Shown: positions 17,064 through 25,593, counted from the stretch's first letter. The stretch: DNA of 52,811 nt from Novosphingobium beihaiense (GCF_022832375.1 NZ_JALHLG010000036.1:1-52811); one strand, 5' to 3'. The notes: generated by a model from the letters alone, not told the origin. Numbers and translations are program-made.

Positions 17064-18491
17064 ATGAACGTCCAGACCGGCAAGATGCAGCCCGGAGAGG
17101 CGCGCCACCCCGATATCAGCACGCAGGACATCATTGCCCGCGACAGGAAGAAGGCGCCCGAATGGGTGGCCAGCGAGTCCTACGAATACCTCGGCAGCGA
17201 GGATATCGACACAACGCGCTACACCTCCGCCCAATACATGCAGGAGGAATTCCAGCGCCTGTGGACGCGCACCTGGCAGTTCGCCTGCCGCGAGGAGCAC
17301 ATTCCCGAAGTGGGCGATTACTACGTCTACGACATCGGGCCCTACTCGTTCATCGTCACCCGCGTGGGCGAGGACGAGATCCGCGCCTATTTCAACGCCT
17401 GCCTCCACCGCGGCACCAAGCTGCGCGCATCGGGCACCGAAGGCGCGGCCAGCGAGTTCAAGTGCAGCTTCCACGGCTGGAGCTGGAATATCGACGGCAC
17501 CAACAAGTCGATGCTGTGCCCCTGGGATTTTCCCCATGCCGATCCCCAGGAATACTCCCTTCCCGAAGCGCAGGTGCAGACGCTGGGCGGCTTCGTGTGG
17601 ATCAACATGGACCCGGACGCCCCCAGCCTTGAGGACTATCTCGGCCCGCAGGCGCTGGCGCACATCAAGGCCTGGAAACTGGAAGACCGCTACATCGCCT
17701 GTCACGTGACCAAGCCGATCCCCTCCAACTGGAAGCTCAATATCGAGGCTTTCATGGAGGCCTACCACGTGCCCGACACGCACCCGCAAGTCTCGCCGAC
17801 CAATGCGGACGTGAACTCGCAGTACGATACCTACGGCGACCACGTGAACCGCTTCATCTCGACACTGGGCGTGGTCAGCCCCGAACATGCGGGCAAATAC
17901 AGCGAGCAGGACGTGCTCGACATGTTCACCGTGGGCGACAGCTCGATCGTCACCGACAAGCCGCAGGTCCCCGAAGGCCAGACCGCGCGCCAGATGATGG
18001 CGGACATGTTCCGCACCATGTTCGAAAAGGCCGCCAACACCGATCTTTCGGCGATGTCGGATTCGGAAATCCTCGACTGCTTCAGCTACACGATCTTCCC
18101 GAACACCTTCCTGTTCCCGGGCATTTCGCTGCCGATGGTCTACCGCTTCCGCCCGAACCCGAAGAACCACCGCGAAAGCCTTTACGAAGTGCTGTTCCTG
18201 CGCCCCCGGCCCAAGGACGGCAGCTATGTGGAAACGGCCGAGCCCGTGCACCTGACGGCCGAACAGTCGTTCTGCGATGCGGAGGGCATGGACCCGGGCT
18301 TCGGCGGCATTCTCGATCAGGATACGGACAACCTGTTCCTCCAGCAGGAAGGCGTGGAGGCTTCGGCCAAGCCGGGCCTGACGCTGGGCGACTATCAGGA
18401 AATCCGCATCCGCCATTTCGAAAAGGCGGTCGACAAGTACATGGCGATGGAGCCGAAGATCCCGAACTGGAAGGCGCTGCAACGCAAGTGA
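17064..18491 (+). CDS. Rieske non-heme iron oxygenase, large subunit
   Basis: A 475-residue terminal oxygenase. The Rieske cluster is bound by C113/H115 (CLH) and C134/H137 (CSFH) with 18 residues between. The mononuclear iron site is in NWKLNIEAFMEAYHVPDTHP (H235, H240; a later Asp completes it). It would add one or two oxygen atoms to a ring or methyl group. There is no adjacent small subunit, so it may be an alpha-only oxygenase. The nearest ferredoxin is at 15145; no reductase is seen. It is followed by a strong hairpin. Confidence 0.92.
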   Translation: MNVQTGKMQPGEARHPDISTQDIIARDRKKAPEWVASESYEYLGSEDIDTTRYTSAQYMQEEFQRLWTRTWQFACREEHIPEVGDYYVYDIGPYSFIVTRVGEDEIRAYFNACLHRGTKLRASGTEGAASEFKCSFHGWSWNIDGTNKSMLCPWDFPHADPQEYSLPEAQVQTLGGFVWINMDPDAPSLEDYLGPQALAHIKAWKLEDRYIACHVTKPIPSNWKLNIEAFMEAYHVPDTHPQVSPTNADVNSQYDTYGDHVNRFISTLGVVSPEHAGKYSEQDVLDMFTVGDSSIVTDKPQVPEGQTARQMMADMFRTMFEKAANTDLSAMSDSEILDCFSYTIFPNTFLFPGISLPMVYRFRPNPKNHRESLYEVLFLRPRPKDGSYVETAEPVHLTAEQSFCDAEGMDPGFGGILDQDTDNLFLQQEGVEASAKPGLTLGDYQEIRIRHFEKAVDKYMAMEPKIPNWKALQRK

Positions 18492-18504
18492 CCTTCGCGC
18501 TTCC

Positions 18505-18550
18505 AGGCAGGAGCCGCCAGTGCCTTCCCCGGCCCCGGCGGCTCCTGCCT
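18505..18550 (+). terminator. probable terminator after the Rieske gene
   Basis: AGGCAGGAGCCGCC (18505-18518) pairs perfectly with GGCGGCTCCTGCCT (18537-18550), a 14-bp stem with an 18-nt loop. A pyrimidine-rich tail (TTTCCTTTTC) follows after a short gap. It separates the oxygenase unit from the CoA-transferase gene. Confidence 0.6.
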
Positions 18551-18594
18551 GTGACGGCCTTTCCTTTTCTCATCGACGACGGACAATCGCTGTA

Positions 18595-19743
18595 ATGGAT
18601 ACTCCCGGTGCCCTCGCCGGCCTCACCGTGATCGAAACCGCCGAACGCGTGAGCGGCGAATATGCCGCCAAGCTGCTGGCCGACCTTGGCGCCGAAGTGA
18701 TCAAGGTGGAGCGCCCCGGCGGCGCGCCCACGCGCGGCATGGGTCCGTTCCACAGCGGCGAGAGCACGCTTTTCGCCTATCTCAACACCAGCAAGAAATC
18801 GGTCGTTCTGGACCTTGAAACAGCGCAAGATCGCGCCCTGCTGAGCCGCCTGCTCTCGCGCGCCCATGCCCTGATCGACGATCACGCCGAGGACTGGTGC
18901 CAGCGCCATGGCCTGTCGCAAGCAGCGGTAGCGGAAGCTTTCCCCGCGCTCGTCCACACCGTCGTCACGCCTTTCGGGCAAGGCGCGCCCGCGGAGATGC
19001 AGATCTGCCGTCCGCTCAACGTCATCAACGCGGGCGGCTGGGCCTATCACACGCCCAGCGAGACCCCGCCGGACAAGCCGCCGCTGAAAGGCGCCGGGCG
19101 GTTCCTTTCGGACTACGAAGCCGGGATCGATGCCGCCCTGTGCACGCTCGCCTCGCTGCTGCGCCTGCGCCGCACCGGCGAGGGGCAGTTCGTCGACGTC
19201 TCCGAAGTGGAAGTGCAGCTCAACCGCACCGACTGCGTGCTGGGCCGGATGCTGGCGGGCGACATCGATCCCGGTACCGAGCGCACCGCCTACGACATGG
19301 GCGGCCCCGGCACCTCGTTCGCGTGCAGGGACGGTCATGTCTTCCTGATCATGACCACGCAGCAGCACTGGAAGGCCCTGTGCGAGCTGATGGGTCATCC
19401 CGGCTGGGCCGCCGCATTCCGCGAGGACTGGCTGGAGTTCGACTGCACCCCGGCCAATGTCGCCAAATTCCGCGAGGCCTTCACCGGCTGGATCGCCCGG
19501 CAGGACAAGCTGCCCATCACCGAGGCGGCGCAGAAGGCAGGTGTCGCCATGGTTCCGGTCAACACCGCCGCCGACCTGCCCCGGCACGAACAGTTCAGCC
19601 ACCGCGCGTTCTTCCAACAGGCCGAGCATCCGGCCTTCGGTGAAGTCGCCTATCCCGGCGCCTCCTACCGCATGAGCGCCACGCCGGTGCGCGTGCGCAA
19701 GCCTGCTCCGGGACTGGGTGCGGATCAGAGGGAAGCGCGATGA
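18595..19743 (+). CDS. CaiB/BaiF family CoA-transferase (first)
   Basis: A 382-residue class III CoA-transferase. The N-terminal GLTVIETAERVSGEYAAKLLADLGAEVIKVE and the TGEGQFVDVS strand are typical. D173 in FLSDYEAG is the likely nucleophilic aspartate. It moves CoA between acyl-CoA and a free acid and so activates or releases a pathway acid. It is shorter than its two paralogues here. ATG at 18595 is preferred to an in-frame upstream codon because family similarity begins there. Confidence 0.88.
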   Translation: MDTPGALAGLTVIETAERVSGEYAAKLLADLGAEVIKVERPGGAPTRGMGPFHSGESTLFAYLNTSKKSVVLDLETAQDRALLSRLLSRAHALIDDHAEDWCQRHGLSQAAVAEAFPALVHTVVTPFGQGAPAEMQICRPLNVINAGGWAYHTPSETPPDKPPLKGAGRFLSDYEAGIDAALCTLASLLRLRRTGEGQFVDVSEVEVQLNRTDCVLGRMLAGDIDPGTERTAYDMGGPGTSFACRDGHVFLIMTTQQHWKALCELMGHPGWAAAFREDWLEFDCTPANVAKFREAFTGWIARQDKLPITEAAQKAGVAMVPVNTAADLPRHEQFSHRAFFQQAEHPAFGEVAYPGASYRMSATPVRVRKPAPGLGADQREAR

Positions 19744-19798
19744 GGACTTCGGATCACTTGCAGGCAGTGCCCTGCCCCCTCACCCCGGAAAAACTCTG

Positions 19799-19889
19799 CG
19801 TCGCCCCCGCGCAGGCGGGGGCCCCGCTTCCTTCATGCTCTACCGGCAAGGCACAAAAAGCGGGGTCCCCGCCTGCGCGGGGACGACGG
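19799..19889. repeat. family A intergenic repeat, copy 3, without the nested module
   Basis: GCGTCGCCCCCGCGCAGGCG joins directly to GGGCCCCGCTT, giving the uninterrupted form of the repeat. The second half is AGCGGGGTCCCCGCCTGCGCGGGGACGACGG. It is the empty-site comparison for the copies at 9061 and 12482, and is followed by a family B element. Confidence 0.8.
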
Positions 19890-19905
19890 ACAGTTTTGGG
19901 GCTCA

Positions 19906-20073
19906 CTTCCTCCCCCTTGATGGGGGAGGGATACGCAGGCTTGGCAGCTTGTCTGCCTAGCCGAAGTTGGGTGGGGGTGAACTGCGCTCTCACGCACCAT
20001 CACCCCCATCCAACTGCACCTAGGCTCCTTCGTCGCCAAGGCTTCGTATCCTTCCCCCATCAAGGGGGAAGAA
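19906..20073. repeat. hairpin repeat related to family B
   Basis: The left end CTTCCTCCCCCTTGATGGGG is matched by an imperfect inverted right end CCTTCCCCCATCAAGGGGGA. Inner arms GCAGGCTTGGCAG and GCCAAGGCTTCG are partly complementary. Together with the repeat at 19799 it occupies nearly all of the 345-bp gap between two CoA-transferase genes; no gene is seen in the gap. Confidence 0.7.
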
Positions 20074-20088
20074 AAGAGGAGGCCTGCC

Positions 20089-21297
20089 ATGCCGCTGGCT
20101 GACCGGGGTGGCCCATTGAAGGGCGTGCGCGTCATCGAGCTGACCAAAGTCTGGGCCGGCCCCTACGCGGGCAAGATGCTCGCCCATCTCGGGGCCGAGG
20201 TCATCAAGATCGAATCGATGAGCAATCTCGACGAGATGCGCGCCTATGGCGGGGTAGACATCAATTCCGCCCCCTATTTCCTCTCGATCAATCAGGAAGT
20301 GCTCTCGGTCCAGGTCAACATGAAGAGCGCCGAGGGGCTGGATCTGGTCAAGCGGATGATCGCCGAGGCCGATATCCTGATCGACAATATCCGCCCCGGC
20401 GCGATGGAGCGCTCCGGGCTCGACTACGAAAGCCTGAAAGCGATCAGGCCCGATCTCATCCAGTGTTCGATCAAGATGTGGGGCACCGACGGGCCGCTGG
20501 GCTATCAGACCGGCTATGCGCCATGCTTCGCCGCATTGTCCGGCCTCACCGCGCTCGTCGGGCACGAGGGGGAAACGCCCAAGGGCATGAATATCCGCTA
20601 CGGCGATTCCACCGCCGGGGCCTGCGCCGCGCTCGCCTGCGTCGCCGCGCTGCATCACCGCGAAACCACCGGCGAAGGCCAGTTCATCGACTTGTCGGCG
20701 GTCGAGACGATGACCAGCCTTGTCGGCGACAGCCTGTTCGCATGGTCCGTCACCGGAGAGATTCCCGAGGCCGACGGCAATTTCCATCCCGAGATGTGCC
20801 CGCACGGCGCCTATCCCTGTCTGGACACCGGCTGGACAAGTATCGCCGTAGCGAACGAGGCGGAATGGCAGGCCCTGTGCGAGGTGCTGGAGGCCTCTGC
20901 CCTTGCCGCCGACCCACGCTTTGCCATGCTGGCGGAGCGGCAGGCGAACCGCCAGGTACTCGATGCAGAGCTAGCGGCGCTCACCCGCCCGCACGATGCC
21001 GCGGAACTGGCCGAAATGCTCCGGAAAGCGGGCGTTCCGGCGTTCCAGTCGATGAGTTCGATCGATCTGTGCACAGATGGATTCCTGTGGGCGCGCGAGG
21101 CCTATCGCATGGTCTCCGACCACCGCACCGGCGCCCGCCCCATCATCGGGCCGTCATGGCGCATGAGCCCCGATCCGGCAGCGATCGAACGCGGCGCACC
21201 GCTGCTGGGCGAGCACAATGCCTATGTCTACCGTGAACTGCTGGGCTTGCAGGAAGAGGAAATGGACGATCTGATCGCGCGCAAGGTGATCGATTAA
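20089..21297 (+). CDS. CaiB/BaiF family CoA-transferase (second)
   Basis: A 402-residue class III CoA-transferase. GVRVIELTKVWAGPYAGKMLAHLGAEVIKIE is the nucleotide-binding N-terminus, TGEGQFIDLS the conserved strand, D173 in IRYGDSTAG the probable catalytic Asp, and APLLGEHN the usual C-terminal motif. GAGGAGG precedes the ATG. It heads a plus-strand run with the LLM oxidoreductase, DUF35 and thiolase-like genes, so it probably makes the CoA ester they use (inference). Confidence 0.9.
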   Translation: MPLADRGGPLKGVRVIELTKVWAGPYAGKMLAHLGAEVIKIESMSNLDEMRAYGGVDINSAPYFLSINQEVLSVQVNMKSAEGLDLVKRMIAEADILIDNIRPGAMERSGLDYESLKAIRPDLIQCSIKMWGTDGPLGYQTGYAPCFAALSGLTALVGHEGETPKGMNIRYGDSTAGACAALACVAALHHRETTGEGQFIDLSAVETMTSLVGDSLFAWSVTGEIPEADGNFHPEMCPHGAYPCLDTGWTSIAVANEAEWQALCEVLEASALAADPRFAMLAERQANRQVLDAELAALTRPHDAAELAEMLRKAGVPAFQSMSSIDLCTDGFLWAREAYRMVSDHRTGARPIIGPSWRMSPDPAAIERGAPLLGEHNAYVYRELLGLQEEEMDDLIARKVID

Positions 21298-21431
21298 TCC
21301 TCCCCGGCACGGGGAGGGGGACCACCCGCAGGGTGGTGGAGGGGCACCGGCGGTTTGCGCAAGGTTTCGTTTTGCCGCCCGTGCCCCTCCACCATGCTTC
21401 GCATGGTCCCCCTCCCCCGATGGGGGAGGAT
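21297..21431. repeat. hairpin repeat filling the gap between CoA-transferase and LLM genes
   Basis: The first base is the last A of the upstream TAA stop. Left arm ATCCTCCCCGGCACGGGGAG and right arm CTCCCCCGATGGGGGAGGAT are inverted, and the middle arms (GGTGGAGGGGCAC and GTGCCCCTCCACC) pair exactly. It ends 12 bp before the next ATG, and the GGGGAGA used as ribosome-binding site lies at its right border. Confidence 0.8.
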
Positions 21432-21443
21432 GGGGAGAAATAT

Positions 21444-22364
21444 ATGAAGCTCGGTTTCGCGATGCCGCACATGCTGCAGCTCAAGGCCACGATGCAGCCG
21501 TGGGAAATGCAGGTCACTGGCGCCGATCAGACGAAGCTGGCGAAGTGGGCCGAAAAGCTCGGCTACGAAATGATCGCGGTTCCCGAGCATCACGTGATCC
21601 CGCGCCGCCACGTGGACTTGTCCGGCCCGTTCTATTTCAACGCCTATACCGCGATGGCCTATATGGCCGGGGCAACGAAGACGATCCGCGTCAATTCGTG
21701 CATCGCCATCCTGCCCGCGCAGAACCCGATCGTCACCGCCAAGGCGCTTTCGACGATGGACTGGCTCTCCTCCGGCCGGGTGACGGTGACATTCGCGGTG
21801 GGCTGGCTGGAGGAGGAGTTCGCCCTGCTCGGCGTGCCGTTCCACAAGCGCGGCGCCATGGCCGAGGAATATATCCAGGCGATCATCGCACTGTGGACCC
21901 AGGACGAGCCCCGGTTCGAAGGCGAATACGTCTCGTTCAAGGATGTCGCCTTCGAGCCAAAGCCGGTGCAGAAGCCGCACCTGCCCGTCTGGTTCGGCGG
22001 CGATGCCGATGCCGTGCTGCGGCGCACCGCCCGTTACGCGCAGGGCTGGTGGCCGTTCCTGACCAAGCCGGACGATATTCCCGCACGGATCGACTTCATC
22101 CGCTCCCAGCCGGGCTACAACGGCCAGCTCGCGGACGTGTATTACGGCATGTCCACCGCCCGCGTCGGCGAAGGGCACAAAGTGGTGGACGATCCCGCGG
22201 CCCGCGCCGGACAATCCCGGCAGGACATCATCGACCGTCTGGGCCATCTCAGCGACCTTGGCGTCACCTGGAGTTCGGTGCCCATTCCCGCCCTGCCCTC
22301 GATCGAGGCCTATTACGACTACACGCAATGGGTGGCCGAAGAGATCATGCCGGCGGTGCGTTGA
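21444..22364 (+). CDS. LLM-class flavin-dependent oxidoreductase
   Basis: A 306-residue luciferase-like TIM-barrel protein. LGFAMPHM, the PEHHVIP loop, LPAQNPIVTAKALSTMDWLSSGRVTVTFAVGWLEEEF and PHLPVWFGGDADAVLRR are family hallmarks. It uses reduced flavin (FMNH2 or F420H2) for oxygenation or hydride transfer. It could take FMNH2 from the reductase at 7617. The start is set by GGGGAGA before the ATG at 21444; the frame upstream runs through repeat DNA. Confidence 0.88.
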   Translation: MKLGFAMPHMLQLKATMQPWEMQVTGADQTKLAKWAEKLGYEMIAVPEHHVIPRRHVDLSGPFYFNAYTAMAYMAGATKTIRVNSCIAILPAQNPIVTAKALSTMDWLSSGRVTVTFAVGWLEEEFALLGVPFHKRGAMAEEYIQAIIALWTQDEPRFEGEYVSFKDVAFEPKPVQKPHLPVWFGGDADAVLRRTARYAQGWWPFLTKPDDIPARIDFIRSQPGYNGQLADVYYGMSTARVGEGHKVVDDPAARAGQSRQDIIDRLGHLSDLGVTWSSVPIPALPSIEAYYDYTQWVAEEIMPAVR

Positions 22365-22459
22365 AATGCCCAACCGCAGCGACGATCAATAATCCGGCGC
22401 ACTTGACGTAAAGGGGCCTTGCGGAAGAACTATCCGGCTCGAACAGGGAGAGATCACAG

Positions 22460-22864
22460 ATGGCACCCCCACGGCCAAAGCCCAAGCTTGACCAGGAAAA
22501 CACACCGTTCTGGACCGGCGGCGCGGAAGGCAAGCTCAACATCATCAAGTGCGGCGATTGCGGCGAATACACGCATCCCCCGCGCGTGCTGTGCCGCCAC
22601 TGCCAGTCCGAAAACGTGGCGCCGGAAGCCGTGGCCGGAACCGGCGTGATCGATACGATGACGGTAAACCACCAGCCCTGGGCCAAGGACCTGCCGGTGC
22701 CTTACGTGATCGCGCGCGTCGCGCTCGACGGGGTGCCGGGCGTCTACCTCACCACCAACATCGTCAATTCGCCGGTGGAAGAGGTGAAATTCGGCGATGC
22801 GGTGCGCGTCACGTTCGAAGAGAACGACGGCATCTTCTATCCGCTGTTCGAGAAAGTTGGTTGA
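22460..22864 (+). CDS. DUF35 zinc-ribbon/OB-fold acyl-CoA-associated protein
   Basis: A 134-residue protein. C31, C34, C45 and C48 (CGDC...CRHC) form the zinc ribbon, followed by an OB fold (GTGVIDTMTVNHQ, VPYVIARVAL, GDAVRVTFEE). DUF35 proteins pair with thiolase-like subunits and place acyl-CoA in the partner active site; in steroid side-chain cleavage the pair is an aldolase (ChsH2-Ltp2). Its TGA is 1 bp before the ATG of the thiolase-like gene, which strongly implies a complex. Confidence 0.9.
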   Translation: MAPPRPKPKLDQENTPFWTGGAEGKLNIIKCGDCGEYTHPPRVLCRHCQSENVAPEAVAGTGVIDTMTVNHQPWAKDLPVPYVIARVALDGVPGVYLTTNIVNSPVEEVKFGDAVRVTFEENDGIFYPLFEKVG

Positions 22865-22865
22865 G

Positions 22866-24029
22866 ATGGCGAAAGAAGCTTACATCACTGGCGTCGGCCA
22901 GTCCGAAGTCGGCATACGTCTGCCGCGCCATCCGCTGCTGTTGACGCTCGACGCGGCGAAGGAAGCTGTGGCCGAAGCGGGCCTGACGCTCGACCAGATC
23001 GACGGCGTCTTCTCATTCCCGGGCAAGTCTCACGGCTACCTCGCCTTCTCTCCCGTCGGCACCGACGAAGTGATCGATGCGCTGGGCATCAAATCGAAAT
23101 GGCAGATGGGCGCGCTGGAGCAGCCCGCGCAGCTTTCCGCCATAGGCATGGCCGCTTGGGCGGTGAAGGAAGGCATCTGCCGCCATGTGTTGTGCTTCCG
23201 TACCGTCTATGAGGCGGGCGGCATGGCCGATCCGGCGCACTACATGCCCGCGCGCTCGGAAACCGTTTCCGGCCCCTCGCAGTGGACCAGCCCGTTCTGG
23301 GCCACTTCGGCCGCCTGCTGGACCGCGCAATACGCCGCACGCCACGTCCACAAATATGGGCTGACCCGCGAACAGCTCGGCCAGATCGCGATCAACGGAT
23401 CGAAGAACGCGATGCTGAACCCGCGCGCCCGCGCGATCACCAAGGAAGAGCTGACGCTCGACAAGTACATGTCGGCGCGCATGATCTCGACACCGTTGTG
23501 CCTCTATGACTGCGACCGTTTCTCCGATGCCTCCACCGTGATCATCGTTTCGGCGGGCGACGCGCTCGACGAGGTGAAGTGCGAGCCGATCCGCATCGCC
23601 GCGATGGCCGGATCGGTGGACCGCTATTCGTGGGATCAGGTAGAATGGCCCGCCGCCTATGACACGGGCCCCGACTTGTGGAAGCGCACCGACTACACGG
23701 TAAACGATGTCGACATGGCGCAGTTCTACGATGGCTTTGCCTTCCTGCCGATCACCTGGCTCGAAGGGCTCGGTTTTTGCGAGAAAGGCGAAGGCGGAAA
23801 GTTCATCGAAGGCGGCACACGCATCGCGCGCGACGGCGAACTGCCGCTGAACACCTCCGGCGGCCAGCTGGGCTCCGGGCGCCTGCACGGCTTCGGCTTC
23901 GCGCACGAGGCCGTCACCCAGCTCCGCGGCAACGGCGGAGACCGGCAGATTCCGGGCGATCCCAAAGTGGCCGTCGCCAGTTCCGGCGGCGGGCCGATGG
24001 CGGCCGCGCTGCTGCTGACCAAAGACTGA
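22866..24029 (+). CDS. thiolase-like protein (SCP2/Ltp2 type), partner of DUF35
   Basis: A 387-residue thiolase-fold protein. TLDAAKEAVAEAGLTLDQIDGVFSFPG is the usual N-terminus, and LPLNTSGGQLGSGRLHGFGF with AVTQLRG the usual C-terminal glycine/His region. The region where thiolases carry the nucleophile (CSTG-like) reads ALEQPAQLSAIGMAAWAV and has no Cys. That suggests a retro-aldolase rather than a thiolase, as known for Ltp2. It ends the plus-strand run of CoA genes. The substrate is unknown. Confidence 0.87.
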   Translation: MAKEAYITGVGQSEVGIRLPRHPLLLTLDAAKEAVAEAGLTLDQIDGVFSFPGKSHGYLAFSPVGTDEVIDALGIKSKWQMGALEQPAQLSAIGMAAWAVKEGICRHVLCFRTVYEAGGMADPAHYMPARSETVSGPSQWTSPFWATSAACWTAQYAARHVHKYGLTREQLGQIAINGSKNAMLNPRARAITKEELTLDKYMSARMISTPLCLYDCDRFSDASTVIIVSAGDALDEVKCEPIRIAAMAGSVDRYSWDQVEWPAAYDTGPDLWKRTDYTVNDVDMAQFYDGFAFLPITWLEGLGFCEKGEGGKFIEGGTRIARDGELPLNTSGGQLGSGRLHGFGFAHEAVTQLRGNGGDRQIPGDPKVAVASSGGGPMAAALLLTKD

Positions 24030-24034
24030 ATTTT

Positions 24035-24076
24035 CGCGAGGTTCCGGCCTCGCGGGCTCTCCTCCCGCGGGGCCGG
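24035..24076 (+). terminator. overlapping hairpins after the thiolase-like gene
   Basis: CGCGAGG/CCTCGCG (24035-24054) and an alternative 13-bp stem (24044-24056 with 24064-24076, one G-T pair) share bases and are mutually exclusive. They lie 6 bp after the stop. There is no T-run, so rho-independent termination is uncertain. Confidence 0.4.
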
Positions 24077-24149
24077 TCCACATCCCACCGGCAAAGATTT
24101 CTGGTCAGGCGCCCCGGCGCAGCGCGCGATCGTCTGTGAATATGGCTTT

Positions 24150-24232
24150 CGTCATGGCGAGCGAAGCGAAGCCATCCAGGGCAGTTTGCGCCCGCTCTGG
24201 ATTGCCGCGGCCCTTGGGGCCTCGCAATGACG
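24150..24232. repeat. family C intergenic repeat, copy 1
   Basis: GTCATGGCGAGCGAAGCGAA ... CTCTGGATTGCCGCGGCCCT ... CTCGCAATGACG. The ends (CGTCATGGCGAG and CTCGCAATGACG) are imperfect inverted repeats. A related copy lies at 29683. It is in the 376-bp gap between the thiolase-like gene and the acyltransferase, together with a family A copy; no gene is seen there. Confidence 0.75.
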
Positions 24233-24260
24233 ATTCAAGGTAGAGCGATCACGCTAAAGC

Positions 24261-24404
24261 ATGGTGGAAGTGAAGTTCTTATCACATCTCCGCCATCCCC
24301 GCGAAAGCGGGGATCCCGCTTCTCGCGGCATAGCGCAGGAAAAGGCAGCGGGGCCCCGCCTTCGCGGGGGCGACGAACTATGATGTGAACTTCGTTTCCA
24401 CCAT
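24261..24404. repeat. family A repeat, copy 4 (inverted), with terminal inverted repeats
   Basis: The ends ATGGTGGAAGTGAAGTTC (24261) and GAACTTCGTTTCCACCAT (to 24404) match at 16 of 18 positions as inverted repeats, which gives the element a MITE-like outline of about 144 bp. Inside are the GATCCCGCTT and GGGGCCCCGCC hairpins of family A in reverse orientation. It ends one base before the acyltransferase stop codon. Confidence 0.75.
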
Positions 24405-24405
24405 A

Positions 24406-25593
24406 CTACGCCAGCGCCGGTTCCTTCGGCGTCCTGCGCTTGGGCGGGCGTTGGCGCTTGAGCCCGATCAGCGGGCGCAGCGGCCCGATCTCTCGCCCGA
24501 TCAGGTAGAACAGCCAGGACCCCGCCGCCACCGATCCGGCCAGCACGAGGAATTCCGGCAACGCCGTCATGCCCCAGTCACGGATCGGGTACATGACCAG
24601 CACCATCACCGTCTGGTGGGCGATATAGACGGGGAAGACCGCTTCGGCGAGCGTGGCGCGCCAGCTCGCATCATAGTTCCAGTACCGGTCGGCAATGCCG
24701 AACAGCGCGATCACCGTGGACCAGCTCTGCACGGACTTGGAAAAGCACAGCGGCGCCCGCCATTCTGGCGGCGTCGGCACATTGCCGGGAAAGATCGCGG
24801 TATCGCCCGCCGTCCACACGAAGCCCGCGACGGCCAGCACGGCGGCCAGCTTCCACTGCCTGGCAATCGCCAGCCGCAAGGTCTCGGACTGGCGCAGCAG
24901 GAAGCCGAACAGGAACATTCCGCAATAGTGCAGATGCGCCGCCCGGTCCTCCAGAAGCGAGTGCATGTCCGTCCATCCGTAAGGCACGTATTCGCGCACT
25001 GCGTAGACAAGCCCGATCCCCAGCGGCAGGAGCAACGGGCCTGCCAGAACCTTTTCGACGGCCTTGCGGATACTGTCGCGCCAGCCCTGCGGCAGCGCTG
25101 CCCGCACCGCGCAGAGCAGCGCGGTATAGGCCAGCAGGTAGATCACGAACCACAAGTGCATCACGCGCGGCACGTATTCGTACCGGATCTTCTGAAAGCT
25201 GAAGGCATCGTGGATCAGGTAGTAGAAGTAGTTGTGCTCGTACCCCGAATTGACCAGCCCCATGTAGGGCTGCGGCGGCACGACCACGAGCAGGCCGAAG
25301 ATCAGCGGGATGCCCAGCCGGGCCAGACGGCTGCGGAAAAAGGCGCTGGTGCTGCCCTTGTCCTTGGCCAGCAATGCGGCGCTGGCATAGCCGGAAATCG
25401 CAAAGAGCAGCGAAAGCCGCCAAGGGCTGAGCCCCAGCAGCGGAATCTCGGCCCAGCTCACCACGCCGCGCGTCGGCGTCTGATAGCCCCAGGGGGTGAA
25501 ATTGTAGCCGACGTGGTAGAAGATCAGCAGCACGAAGGCACCAATGCGCAGCCAATCCATTCCGTAGTGGCGTTGCGGCGGGGCGGGCTTCAT
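24406..25593 (-). CDS. acyltransferase 3 family membrane protein
   Basis: A 395-residue integral membrane protein with about ten hydrophobic helices. RHYGMDWLRIGAFVLLIFYHVGYNF with H27 is the catalytic region of acyltransferase-3 (OpgC/OafA-like) proteins, and a later LFAISGYASA segment is also typical. They O-acylate sugars, peptides or glucans at the membrane. The C-terminus is basic (RQRPPKRRTPKE). It is a lone minus-strand gene, and its target is unknown. Confidence 0.85.
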   Translation of the reverse strand: MKPAPPQRHYGMDWLRIGAFVLLIFYHVGYNFTPWGYQTPTRGVVSWAEIPLLGLSPWRLSLLFAISGYASAALLAKDKGSTSAFFRSRLARLGIPLIFGLLVVVPPQPYMGLVNSGYEHNYFYYLIHDAFSFQKIRYEYVPRVMHLWFVIYLLAYTALLCAVRAALPQGWRDSIRKAVEKVLAGPLLLPLGIGLVYAVREYVPYGWTDMHSLLEDRAAHLHYCGMFLFGFLLRQSETLRLAIARQWKLAAVLAVAGFVWTAGDTAIFPGNVPTPPEWRAPLCFSKSVQSWSTVIALFGIADRYWNYDASWRATLAEAVFPVYIAHQTVMVLVMYPIRDWGMTALPEFLVLAGSVAAGSWLFYLIGREIGPLRPLIGLKRQRPPKRRTPKEPALA

